Shown one piece after another: positions 26,777 through 34,477 of a stretch of DNA of 64,000 bases. Location of the stretch: NCBI RefSeq assembly GCF_022869805.1, contig NZ_CP094974.1, forward strand, positions 372,001 to 436,000, written 5' to 3'. Origin of the DNA: Halosolutus halophilus. Its GTDB lineage: Archaea > Halobacteriota > Halobacteria > Halobacteriales > Natrialbaceae. Position 1 is the first letter of the stretch; every line of letters begins with the position of its first letter. The notes beneath the pieces were generated by a model. The model saw only the letters and a program-made list of their open reading frames with translations. It did no database searches and was not told the DNA's origin. Both the position numbers and the translations under genes were made by a program.

Positions 26777-27733
26777 TCAGGAGTCGGTCTCCGAGCTATC
26801 GGCAGCCGTGCTCTCGTCCTCGTTCTCGGTTTCGTCCTCGTCCGTACCGCCGTAGAAGTGCATGAATACGTCCTCGATCGACGCCTCTCGAACGGCCAGG
26901 TCGAGAACGGTGTACTCGTGCAACCGGTCGATCAGCGCGTCGAACTCCCGCGAGAGAACGAGCTGGTACTCGTCGTCTCGCCGTTCGACGTGACCGGTGC
27001 CCGGGAACTCGAGCGCCGATGCCGGCGGCTCCTCGGCCAGGCGAACGGTGACGACCGTGCCGCCCTCTTCGAGGATGTTTTCGACGGTATCGAGTTCGAT
27101 CAACCGCCCGTTCCTGATGATCCCGACGCGATCGCAGACGCGGCGCACCTCGCTCAGGATGTGCGAGGAGAAGAAACTCGTCTGGCCCGCGTCCCGTCGC
27201 TCCGCGAGCAGGTCGTAGAATTCGTTCTGGACGAGGGGATCGAGTCCCGACGTCGGTTCGTCCATGATCGCCAGGTCGGGGTCGTGCATGAACGCCGCGA
27301 CGATGGCGAGCTTCTGCCGATTCCCGCTCGAGTAGGCCTTCACGTTCCGATCGAGGGGGACGGGAAACCGCTCGAGCAGTTCCGCGCGGCGCGCGTCGCC
27401 GCGGAGTCGCCCGAAGTAGTCGAGCACCGCCGCGCCCGTCACGCGCTCGTAGAACGTGACGTCGCTCGGCAGGTAGCCGAGGTGGCCCTTCGCGTCGCGC
27501 AGTTCGGTTCGGTTCACGACGTCTCGGCCCAGCACGCGGGCCTCGCCGGCGGTGGGTTTCAGCAGGCCGAGCAGGACGCGAATCGCCGTCGACTTGCCCG
27601 CCCCGTTCGGTCCGAGAAAGCCGAATATCTCCCCCCGCTCGACGGCGAACGTGAGGTCCTCTATCCCCCGTACGTCGCCGTAATACTTCGTCAGCCCATC
27701 GATCTCGATCGGGGGCGGACTGGCGCCGGTCAC
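26777..27733 (-). CDS. ABC transporter ATP-binding protein (ABC-2 exporter type)
   Basis: A 318-residue ATPase. Walker A is GPNGAGKST, the Q-loop region is GYLPSDVTFYERVT, the signature YSSGNRQKLAIV is slightly atypical (SSGN instead of LSGGQ), Walker B is LAIMDEPTSGLD and the switch histidine is SSHILSEVRR. The C-terminal extension ends in an acidic tail. The frame extends to 27973, but GTG 27733 is chosen: a minus-strand TATA-like gatataag lies at about 27759-27766, 26-30 nt upstream, and upstream residues have no coding character. The partner permease is the gene at 24547-25347. Confidence 0.88.
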   Translation of the reverse strand: MTGASPPPIEIDGLTKYYGDVRGIEDLTFAVERGEIFGFLGPNGAGKSTAIRVLLGLLKPTAGEARVLGRDVVNRTELRDAKGHLGYLPSDVTFYERVTGAAVLDYFGRLRGDARRAELLERFPVPLDRNVKAYSSGNRQKLAIVAAFMHDPDLAIMDEPTSGLDPLVQNEFYDLLAERRDAGQTSFFSSHILSEVRRVCDRVGIIRNGRLIELDTVENILEEGGTVVTVRLAEEPPASALEFPGTGHVERRDDEYQLVLSREFDALIDRLHEYTVLDLAVREASIEDVFMHFYGGTDEDETENEDESTAADSSETDS

Positions 27734-27858
27734 GTGCTGACCGACGACGGCCCGGACCTTATATCTGCGAGGACGGACCGTCGCGGGGCGCACCGTCGCG
27801 GTCGGGTCGCGCGGTCGCGGTCCGTCTTGTACGCGCACGGGCGGACCGTCGTGATCGG

Positions 27859-27912
27859 ACGGCACGTGTGGGATCGTCGTGCTCGACGGTACGTGTGCGA
27901 TCGTCGTGCAAG
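27859..27912. repeat. Imperfect 27-bp tandem duplication
   Basis: Two adjacent 27-nt copies (27859-27885 and 27886-27912) share the core cacgtgtg/tacgtgtg followed by gatcgtcgtgc. They lie in the 273-nt divergent region between the ABC ATPase and the UspA gene and encode nothing credible. Confidence 0.55.
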
Positions 27913-28006
27913 CTTCCGCTCGGGATCGGCGACCTGCTCGTGGTGTGGATCGGCTGGGTCGTCCGTCTGCCAAGAGTGATGACCGCGTGAGTCGTACGCC
28001 GATACG

Positions 28007-28903
28007 ATGTACGATCGCATCCTGATCCCGGTCGACGGAAGTGACGAGGCCAGGCGGGCGGCGAAACGCGGCCTCGAGTTCGCGCAGGTCTTCGACGCGA
28101 CGGTCGACGTACTACACGTCGTCGCCCGGCGATCACGCCGACTCACGAAAACGGAGGCCGAGGAGGCGCGGTTACGAGAGCGGGGTGAGGAGATTCTCGA
28201 GGAGATCGAAGCGATCGCGTCGGATCTCGGACACCCCGCCACGACGACGGTGACTTCCGGGAAACCCACGGTGCAGATTGCGGAGTTCGCGGCCACCCGG
28301 AACGCGGCGCTGATCGTCGTCGGCAGGCAGGGGAGAACGGGTCTCGGGAAGCGTCTCCTCGGCGGCGTCACGGAAGGACTCCTCAACCGAAGCGACGTCC
28401 CCGTGCTCGTCGTCCCGGCGGGCGACCGCACGACTGCGGGGGAGACCGACTACTCCCGACTGCTCGTTCCGACCGACGGGAGCGAAAACGCTGAGGTCGC
28501 CACCCGCCACGGCGTCACGGTGGCCCGACACTTCGACTCGACCGTCCACGTGCTGAACGTCGTCGATCTCCAGGCCGCAGGCGGCGCATTCGACGTCGGC
28601 GGCCTCGAGAAAGAGTTCGTCGAACGACTCGAGGCGAACGGACAGGACGCCGTCGACGCGGTTGCGGCCGAGATCGACGATACGGCTCCCGATCTGGACG
28701 TGGAAACCGCCGTCGCCCGGACGACGTCGTTCGATGGGGCCGCCGCCGGCATCCGCGAATACGTCGCCGACCACGATATCGATCTCATCGTCATGGGCTC
28801 ACACGGCCGGTCGAATCTCGGTCGGCAACTGCTCGGCAGCGTCACGTCGAACGTCCTCCGGACGGTCGATGTCCCAGTACTGGTCGTCAACCGGCCGTCG
28901 TGA
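28007..28903 (+). CDS. Universal stress protein, two UspA domains
   Basis: A 298-residue protein of two tandem UspA domains. Each domain carries the ATP-binding pattern G-x2-G-x9-G: GRQGRTGLGKRLLGGVTEG in the first and GSHGRSNLGRQLLGSVTSN in the second. It starts MYDRILIPVDGSDEARRAAKRGLE and the second domain restarts at YSRLLVPTDGSENAEVATRHG. Such proteins bind ATP and respond to stress; the specific trigger is unknown. It belongs to a small stress neighbourhood with a dodecin-like gene, DUF2267 and another double-UspA gene. Confidence 0.92.
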   Translation: MYDRILIPVDGSDEARRAAKRGLEFAQVFDATVDVLHVVARRSRRLTKTEAEEARLRERGEEILEEIEAIASDLGHPATTTVTSGKPTVQIAEFAATRNAALIVVGRQGRTGLGKRLLGGVTEGLLNRSDVPVLVVPAGDRTTAGETDYSRLLVPTDGSENAEVATRHGVTVARHFDSTVHVLNVVDLQAAGGAFDVGGLEKEFVERLEANGQDAVDAVAAEIDDTAPDLDVETAVARTTSFDGAAAGIREYVADHDIDLIVMGSHGRSNLGRQLLGSVTSNVLRTVDVPVLVVNRPS

Positions 28904-29093
28904 TACCCGGAGCGAGTACGTCGCGACGTCGCTCTCGTCGGTCACGACGACTCTCGCTATCGAGAGCCGGGTATCGAATCGAGACCGTACGATCGTCCCG
29001 ATCGCGGCGACGATATTGTCGGCCGCAGTCCGGGGGCCGTCGTCGCGGGATCGATACGATCGGTCGAGGCTCGATCGGGAACGCGACGAGCGA

Positions 29094-29297
29094 TCAGTGC
29101 TCGACCGGGAACGCGATCTCGGTCGTCACTTTGTACTGTACGATCTCGTCGTCTTCGACGCTCGCGGTCCACTTTTCGACGTTGATTCCGGAGATGTCGT
29201 CGACCGACTGGCTCGCCTCGCGAAACGCTTCGTGGGCTGCGTCTTCCCAGGACTCTTCTGACGTTCCCATAACGCGGATAACTTTAACTGCGGGCAT
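29094..29297 (-). CDS. Dodecin-family protein lacking the flavin-stacking tryptophan
   Basis: A 67-residue protein with the dodecin fold pattern: strand VKVIRVMGTSEESWEDAAHEAFREAS, then strands NVEKWTASVED and VQYKVTTEIAFPVEH. Dodecins are small dodecameric spheres that store flavin. The conserved tryptophan that stacks on flavin in the Halobacterium and Thermus proteins lies just before the second strand; here that position reads ISGIN, so it is missing. The glutamine that contacts flavin also appears replaced. A different ligand or a CoA-binding role is possible. ATG 29297 is preferred over the longer frame because a minus-strand TATA-like attataag lies about 27 nt upstream. Confidence 0.8.
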   Translation of the reverse strand: MPAVKVIRVMGTSEESWEDAAHEAFREASQSVDDISGINVEKWTASVEDDEIVQYKVTTEIAFPVEH

Positions 29298-29660
29298 GGC
29301 AGTCGTCGTACCACCATCCCTCTTATAATCCTTGTCGACGGCGTTCGTGACGGTCGCTGTAGATGAAAACCGGATAAACGGGACCGACCGGCGATCGGTC
29401 GATCGCGCGTTGATCAACCGCCTGCTGACCGAGAACCTCGTCGCGGAACCGGCGCGTATCGACCGAACACCTCTATAACGGGGAGTACCACGAGTAACGG
29501 GGAGTGGCACGACAAAGTACTGACCGTTCGTCGTGGAGTGTGGCGTTCAGGCTGTTCACGAAGACGTACGCTCGCCTCTCACTAGGGGTAGAGTGACGAC
29601 GGAACCGACCAGACGCCGGTGAGGTTTATGCCGCTGAAGGGTGTGCGATCTCTGAAGCCC
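29298..29660. promoter_or_regulatory. Divergent regulatory region with a 19-bp tandem duplication
   Basis: A 363-nt gap between the dodecin-like gene and the DUF2267 gene. The minus-strand TATA-like box of the dodecin gene is at about 29321-29329. Two imperfect 19-bp copies beginning taacggggagt lie at 29476-29494 and 29495-29513. No gene is seen. Confidence 0.45.
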
Positions 29661-30119
29661 ATGAATTTCGACGAGTTCACCGGCGATGTTCAGCACCGCC
29701 TCGAGCTACCCGGAACGGGCGAAACCGTCCGAGCGATCCGGGCGACGCTCATGACGCTCGGCCAGCGAATTCCGGAGGGAGCGGCCGAGGACCTCGCGGC
29801 CTCGCTTCCGATGGAGATCCGCTGGTACATGACCGGTGCCGTCCACGAGCACGGCCAGCGATTCGACTGGACGGAGTTCGTCTCGCGAGTGAGCGAAATC
29901 GAGGGGGTCGATCCTCCGGAGGCGGCCTACCACGCCCGCGTCATCGTCGATTACGTCCACACGCAGGTCCCGCAGTCAGATTTCCAGCAGCTACGGAACC
30001 AGCTCCCCGAAGACCGGGAGGACGAGAACTGGGGGAAACTGTTCGAAGTGATCGACGCCGGCGGTTGGGGCGACGCCGAGGAGGCGCAGACGGGTGGTGG
30101 CCCGCAACCCGATGGGTGA
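29661..30119 (+). CDS. DUF2267 family protein
   Basis: A 152-residue acidic, helical protein. It begins MNFDEFTGDVQHRLELPGTG and contains ETVRAIRATLMTLGQRIPEGAAEDLAASLPMEIRW, the core signature of DUF2267, then a second half-repeat (EAAYHARVIVDYVHTQVP) and a Gly-rich tail. Function is unknown; such genes often lie near stress proteins, as here between dodecin-like and UspA genes. The frame is open to 29619, but ATG 29661 matches family starts. Confidence 0.85.
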   Translation: MNFDEFTGDVQHRLELPGTGETVRAIRATLMTLGQRIPEGAAEDLAASLPMEIRWYMTGAVHEHGQRFDWTEFVSRVSEIEGVDPPEAAYHARVIVDYVHTQVPQSDFQQLRNQLPEDREDENWGKLFEVIDAGGWGDAEEAQTGGGPQPDG

Positions 30120-30187
30120 GCCTGCGACGGACGAGTGACGGGATCGGTCCCCCCAAACGTAAGCGGGTTCGAATCGAACCCCGTCGC

Positions 30188-31066
30188 ATGGGTATTCGCA
30201 TTCTCGTTCCGACCGACGGGAGCGATTCCGCGACGGCGGCCCTCGAACACGCGCTCGACGTCGCTGCCGATCGAGGAGCGACCGTCCACGTCCTCAACGT
30301 TGCGGACACGAAACAGCCGAGCCTCGCACGACTCGGAACCGACGTCGTCGACGTCCTCGAGCGGGAAGGGGAGGCGATCGTCTCCGACGCCGCCGACCGG
30401 GCCGCGGAACGCGGCGTATCCGTCAGCACCCACGTCGTTCAGGGTGAACCGCGGGAGGCGATCGTCGACTCGATAACGGACAACGAGTTCGACCTGGTCG
30501 TCATGGGTGCCCACGGACGGCGTGGACTGGGGGAATACGTTCTCGGCAGCGTCACGGACTACGTGGTCAACATGACCGACGTCCCGGTACTGACGGTTCG
30601 CGCAGCCGAGGACGCGACGCGACCGTTTCCGTACGACGACGTGCTCGTTCCGACCGACGGGAGCGTCCACGCGAGGGCCGCGGTGGAACTGGGCGCGACG
30701 ATCGCCGCGCGTCACGATGCGACGATCCACCTGCTGTCCGTCGTGGACGAACTCCCGGAACTGCCGGATGCCGAATCGGGCCCGCTCTCCGAGCAGATCA
30801 CGGAGAACCTGCAGGAGGTCCTCGACGAGGACGCGGCGACCGCCAGGCGAGCCGGGGTCGAAAACGTCACGACTGCCATCGCGACCGGCTCGGTGCCGCG
30901 AGAGGTCACGTCCTACGTCGACGCGGAGGGGATCGATCTCGTCGTCATGGGCACGCACGGACGGACCGGCCTCGATCGGCACTTGCTCGGGAGCTTTACT
31001 GAACGAGTGATCCGCACGTCGTCTGTTCCGGTCCTCACGACGAGACGAGCCGACGAGATGGACTGA
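30188..31066 (+). CDS. Universal stress protein, two UspA domains
   Basis: A 292-residue tandem UspA protein similar in design to the one at 28007. It starts MGIRILVPTDGSDSATAALEHALD; the second domain restarts at YDDVLVPTDGSVHARAAVELG. Both ATP-binding motifs are present (GAHGRRGLGEYVLGSVTDY and GTHGRTGLDRHLLGSFTER). The frame extends upstream to 30065 but that part overlaps the DUF2267 stop and lacks coding character. The 68-nt gap to DUF2267 suggests co-transcription. Confidence 0.92.
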   Translation: MGIRILVPTDGSDSATAALEHALDVAADRGATVHVLNVADTKQPSLARLGTDVVDVLEREGEAIVSDAADRAAERGVSVSTHVVQGEPREAIVDSITDNEFDLVVMGAHGRRGLGEYVLGSVTDYVVNMTDVPVLTVRAAEDATRPFPYDDVLVPTDGSVHARAAVELGATIAARHDATIHLLSVVDELPELPDAESGPLSEQITENLQEVLDEDAATARRAGVENVTTAIATGSVPREVTSYVDAEGIDLVVMGTHGRTGLDRHLLGSFTERVIRTSSVPVLTTRRADEMD

Positions 31067-31162
31067 CCGCCCCCGATCGAACCACGACAGCCGCCGCGTC
31101 GGATCCGTTCTCTCGGATAGACTAGGAAAGACACTACTAATTCGATTTAGAAAGACATACCG

Positions 31163-31210
31163 ATGAATTTCCAGCCGGTATTCCTCCGCCCGAGGGTGAC
31201 CGAACCGTGA
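31163..31210 (+). CDS. Possible 15-residue leader peptide coupled to the arylsulfotransferase-like gene
   Basis: ATG at 31163 opens a 15-codon frame (MNFQPVFLRPRVTEP) whose TGA at 31208-31210 overlaps the GTG start at 31207 as GTGA. AT-rich DNA (taattcgattta, about 31138-31149) lies 15-25 nt upstream, so transcription could begin at this ATG. The overlap would couple translation of the two frames. Nothing else shows that it is expressed. Confidence 0.3.
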   Translation: MNFQPVFLRPRVTEP

Positions 31211-32628
31211 CTGACGATTGGCGTCCGATGCTCGAACGCGTCCGATCGGAGCTCTCGCGGAACCGACTCCGGGTCGCGTTCGTCGCCATCCTCCTCGTCT
31301 CGGCTGCCGCGGTCGCAAGCGCGTCCACCAACAACGGCCTCTCGACGGCCTCGGAGGCGGACGTTCCGAACGCACCGCCGACGGAGAACCACACGGTCGT
31401 CACCGAATCGGGACGTGCGGGGACGATCACCGCCTACGATCCCGACGGCGAGGTCATCTACTACAACAACACGCGGACGAAGTACTTCGACGTCGACCCC
31501 GTCGAGGGCGAGCCCTTGACCGTCGAGTACACCGCGACGGATACGATTCACACGGAGGGCCCGACCTGTTCCGAGCCGCCGTGTACGCGGAACGTCATCG
31601 AACGCGCCAACCTCTCGACCGGCGAAATCGAGGTGGTTTACGAACGCTACGATCACAAGGAACTCGCCGCCGAGTGGCACGACGCGGATCGCATCAACGA
31701 AACCCACGTCGTCGTCGCCGACATCATCGCGGACCAGGTGTTCGTCGTGAACACCGAAACGGAGGTCGTCGACTGGCTCTGGGACGCCCAGAGCGACTTC
31801 CCCGTCGAGGAAGGCGGCCCGTATCCCCGCGACTGGGCCCACATCAACGACGTCGAGTACATCGAAGACGGCGAGATGGAGGGGCGGATCATGGTCGACC
31901 TCCGGAACCAGGACCAGGTCGTCTTCCTCGATCAGCGGGAGGGGCTGCTCGAGAACTGGACGCTCGGCAGCGAGAACGACTACGATATCCTGTACGAGCA
32001 ACACAACCCCGATTACATACCGGAGAGCCAGGGTGGCCCGGCCGTCGTCGTCGCCGACTCCGAGAACGGTCGGATTCAGGAGTTCCAGCGCGAGGACGGC
32101 GAGTGGAACCGCACCTGGGTGTGGGAAGACGACCGGATCCAGTGGCCCCGCGACGCCGATCGACTCCCCAACGGGAACACGCTCATCACCGACACCCACG
32201 GCAATCGCGTGATAGAGGTCAACCAGTCCGGCGACATCGTCTGGGAAGTCGGATCGACGCTCCCGTACGAGGCCGAACGCCTCGAAACGGGTGACGAAAG
32301 CGAAGGAGGCCAGAGCGCGGCCGCGCTCGGTCTCGAATCCCGGTCGGAATCGTCCGGCGGAGGCGGCGGCGGTGACGGTGACGGTGGAAGTGCCTTCGAG
32401 TTCAGACCGCTCGATTACCTCGGCGATCACATCGAGTCGATCCTCCCCCACCGGTATTACAACGCCCTCCTCTTCGTGAGTCCGGTCTGGATGGGGCAAT
32501 CCGAGTTCGCCGCGATCGGAATCGCGCTCCTGACGGGGCTAACGTGGGCCGCCCTGGAGGTCAGGTGGCAACTCCGAGACGCCGGGATCAGATTCCGGTT
32601 ACCCGTCTACCGGGAGGAGAGAAAGTGA
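31207..32628 (+). CDS. Arylsulfotransferase (ASST)-like membrane protein
   Basis: A 473-residue protein. A signal/anchor helix (LRVAFVAILLVSAAAVASA) is followed by a beta-propeller-like domain with repeats such as RINETHVVVADIIADQVFVV, HINDVEYIEDGEMEG and RLPNGNTLITDTHGNRVIEV, the pattern of the arylsulfotransferase ASST family. A Gly/Asp linker leads to a C-terminal membrane helix (FAAIGIALLTGLTWAALEV) and basic tail. The large domain should face outward. Family members move sulfate between phenolic donors and acceptors, but whether the catalytic histidine is retained is not clear by eye. It lies just upstream of the sulfatase/glycosyltransferase block. Start is GTG 31207 or ATG 31228. Confidence 0.72.
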   Translation: MTDDWRPMLERVRSELSRNRLRVAFVAILLVSAAAVASASTNNGLSTASEADVPNAPPTENHTVVTESGRAGTITAYDPDGEVIYYNNTRTKYFDVDPVEGEPLTVEYTATDTIHTEGPTCSEPPCTRNVIERANLSTGEIEVVYERYDHKELAAEWHDADRINETHVVVADIIADQVFVVNTETEVVDWLWDAQSDFPVEEGGPYPRDWAHINDVEYIEDGEMEGRIMVDLRNQDQVVFLDQREGLLENWTLGSENDYDILYEQHNPDYIPESQGGPAVVVADSENGRIQEFQREDGEWNRTWVWEDDRIQWPRDADRLPNGNTLITDTHGNRVIEVNQSGDIVWEVGSTLPYEAERLETGDESEGGQSAAALGLESRSESSGGGGGGDGDGGSAFEFRPLDYLGDHIESILPHRYYNALLFVSPVWMGQSEFAAIGIALLTGLTWAALEVRWQLRDAGIRFRLPVYREERK

Positions 32629-32629
32629 C

Positions 32630-33178
32630 TCAGACGACGAGGTAGTCGCCGAACAGGTAGAGGCCCGCGAGAATCGACTGGAAGGACAGCGACCCCGCCG
32701 CGGACAGCACGACGAACGATTGCCCGTCCATCTCCGACAGCCCGGCGGGCACGGTACACAGCCCGCGAACGAACAGCATCGTGTTACTCACGGGGACGGC
32801 GAGGGGACCCCACCGATCGAACCAGCCGTCGAACCGCTCGAGCCGCGACTCGGTGATCGGGAACCAGCGCTTCTGCAAGACGTACTCTCGACCCGCTCGC
32901 CGGACGAGATAGAACAGGACGACCTGCCCGATCGTCGTTCCGACGACGGCGATGGCGACGATCGAGACCGCCTCCGGGACCGACGACCCGATCAGCGCCA
33001 GCGCGGCCGGAACGACGAGTTCGCTGGGCATGAACCGGAGCATCATCGCTCCTTCGAGGATGCAGATCCCGAACAGGACTGCGAACGCGACCTCCGACGT
33101 GAACATCGATTCGAGCCAAGACGGCGTCCCCTCGAGTTGGAGCGGTTCCATCAGTGATTCGTACACGATCCCGGACAT
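32630..33178 (-). CDS. DedA/SNARE-associated (VTT domain) membrane protein
   Basis: A 182-residue polytopic membrane protein. It contains ILEGAMMLRFMPSELVVPAALALIGSS and FVRGLCTVPAGLSEMDGQSFVVLSAAGS, the E-x-x-P and R-x-x-P-A-G patterns of DedA/VTT proteins, which act in lipid scrambling or transport. The frame is open upstream to 33355, but that part encodes only three near-identical repeats (GLGRTRVAD-like) produced by a 30-bp tandem repeat, so the start is placed at ATG 33178. The stop falls 1 nt after the end of the convergent ASST gene. Confidence 0.82.
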   Translation of the reverse strand: MSGIVYESLMEPLQLEGTPSWLESMFTSEVAFAVLFGICILEGAMMLRFMPSELVVPAALALIGSSVPEAVSIVAIAVVGTTIGQVVLFYLVRRAGREYVLQKRWFPITESRLERFDGWFDRWGPLAVPVSNTMLFVRGLCTVPAGLSEMDGQSFVVLSAAGSLSFQSILAGLYLFGDYLVV

Positions 33179-33244
33179 AAGGGTTGCTGGTTCGAAACCG
33201 GTTCCGATCGCGTCGACGATCCGTTCCCGTCGGACGCGGATCTG

Positions 33245-33334
33245 GTCGGCCCGTGTCCGTCCGAGTCCGATGTGGTCGGCGACCCGTGTCCGTCCGAGTT
33301 CGATGTCGGCGACCCGTGTTCGTCCGAGTCCGAT
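33245..33334. repeat. 30-bp minisatellite, three copies
   Basis: Three imperfect 30-nt copies (33245-33274, 33275-33304, 33305-33334) begin gtcggc and share ccgtgtccgtccgagt. They lie in the divergent region between the DedA-like and DUF457 genes and would separate the DedA promoter from its start if that promoter is further upstream. Confidence 0.8.
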
Positions 33335-33404
33335 CACGTCCGTGGCCCGTGCCAATCAGGGCCACCCACAAGCTATGTTACGGTGTCGTCCGAATGAGAG
33401 ATTG

Positions 33405-33857
33405 ATGGAGATCGGCCGAATACTGTTCCTCACGGGCGCGTTCGCCACGCACGCGTTCGTCGGCTACGCGCTAGTCCGCGGATTCACCGAGGCTGATCCG
33501 CGGATCGGGCTCGTCCTCGGACTCGTCCCGGACGTGGACTTCCTCTTTCCCGCGGGGATGGGCTGGCCGTTCGTCCACCGCGGAATCACGCACACGCTCG
33601 TGTTCGCGCTGATTATCGTCGCCGGACTCTACGCGATACGCCGGGATCGATCGGTCGCGCTCGCCGCCGGACTGGCGATCGGCTCGCACCTCGCGATCGA
33701 TACGCTCTCGCCGACGGGGATCGTGTTGCTGTACCCGATCGAGACGACCTGGAGCCCCGGAATCGCGGTACACGGGCCGACCGCGACGGGTCTGCTCTGG
33801 GCGGCGGCGATCGGACTCCTGATCTGGGGGGGCGAGAGTACGTCGCAGGTCCGATAA
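33405..33857 (+). CDS. Membrane-bound metal-dependent hydrolase-like protein (DUF457/YdjM)
   Basis: A 150-residue membrane protein with the YdjM/DUF457 histidine-aspartate pattern: HAFVGYALVRG, LVPDVDFLFPAG, FVHRGITHTLVF and GSHLAIDTLSPTGI. These histidines and aspartates suggest a metal site at the membrane. Function is unknown, though such proteins are often called putative phospholipase-like hydrolases. ATG 33405 (MEIGRILFLTG) is the likely start; the frame further upstream runs through the repeats. A homologue lies next door in convergent orientation. Confidence 0.8.
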   Translation: MEIGRILFLTGAFATHAFVGYALVRGFTEADPRIGLVLGLVPDVDFLFPAGMGWPFVHRGITHTLVFALIIVAGLYAIRRDRSVALAAGLAIGSHLAIDTLSPTGIVLLYPIETTWSPGIAVHGPTATGLLWAAAIGLLIWGGESTSQVR

Positions 33858-33888
33858 CCTCTCCTCGAGGGCGGGCCGTCCCGATCGA

Positions 33889-34407
33889 TCAGCCCGTCGG
33901 GGCGATCCCGGCCAGGTGCGCGATCGTCAGCAGCAGTGAAGCGAGCAACGCACCGGCCCCGACGAGCAAGACGGCGCGATTGATCCGACTGTTCTTCGAT
34001 TTGAACCAGTCGAGCGTGACGTGGGTTCGGGAGAGCGGTTCGAAGGGGCTGATCCCCATCGGCGTCACGACGTCGCCCGCGAGGTGGGCGACGATCCCGC
34101 AGGTTCCCACGACGAATCCGAAGCGGAAGCCGAAACCGGAGCCGACGCCGAAGGCGGGACTCGAGCCGACGAGGAGCGCAGTCCCGCTACCGGCGATCAA
34201 CCCGGTCACGAGGGCGAACCAGACGGTGTGGGTCGGTCCGCGGTGGTCGACCCGCTCGATCGCCTCGTCGACGTCCGGGACGTTTGCCGTGGTGACCGCA
34301 AGGAGCGCTCCCCAGACGGCGAGTGCGAGCGACCACCTGTCGCTCACGAGCGGCACGAAAGGCGCGTAGAGCAGTGCGTTGAATCCGGCGTGGCCTCCTC
34401 GGTACAT
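33889..34407 (-). CDS. Membrane-bound metal-dependent hydrolase-like protein (DUF457/YdjM)
   Basis: A 172-residue relative of the preceding protein in convergent orientation, 31 nt apart. It shows HAGFNALLYAP, NVPDVDEAIERVDHRGPTHTVWF and HLAGDVVTPMGISPFEPL, the same His/Asp layout in a four-helix membrane protein. The pair probably arose by duplication or serves the same pathway. The C-terminal half has the typical segment on substrate-binding loop P-M-G-I-S-P-F. Function is unknown. Confidence 0.8.
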   Translation of the reverse strand: MYRGGHAGFNALLYAPFVPLVSDRWSLALAVWGALLAVTTANVPDVDEAIERVDHRGPTHTVWFALVTGLIAGSGTALLVGSSPAFGVGSGFGFRFGFVVGTCGIVAHLAGDVVTPMGISPFEPLSRTHVTLDWFKSKNSRINRAVLLVGAGALLASLLLTIAHLAGIAPTG

Positions 34408-34477
34408 CGCGATCGGTGGCTGTCTCTCGGGTATCGGACGGCTTAACCGCTCGGATGCGCGTCGTCCCGGCCCGCCG

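Noticed and set aside
27734-27973. N-terminal extension of the ABC ATPase
   Set aside because: A TATA box lies within it 26-30 nt before GTG 27733, and the extension mainly translates a tandem duplication.
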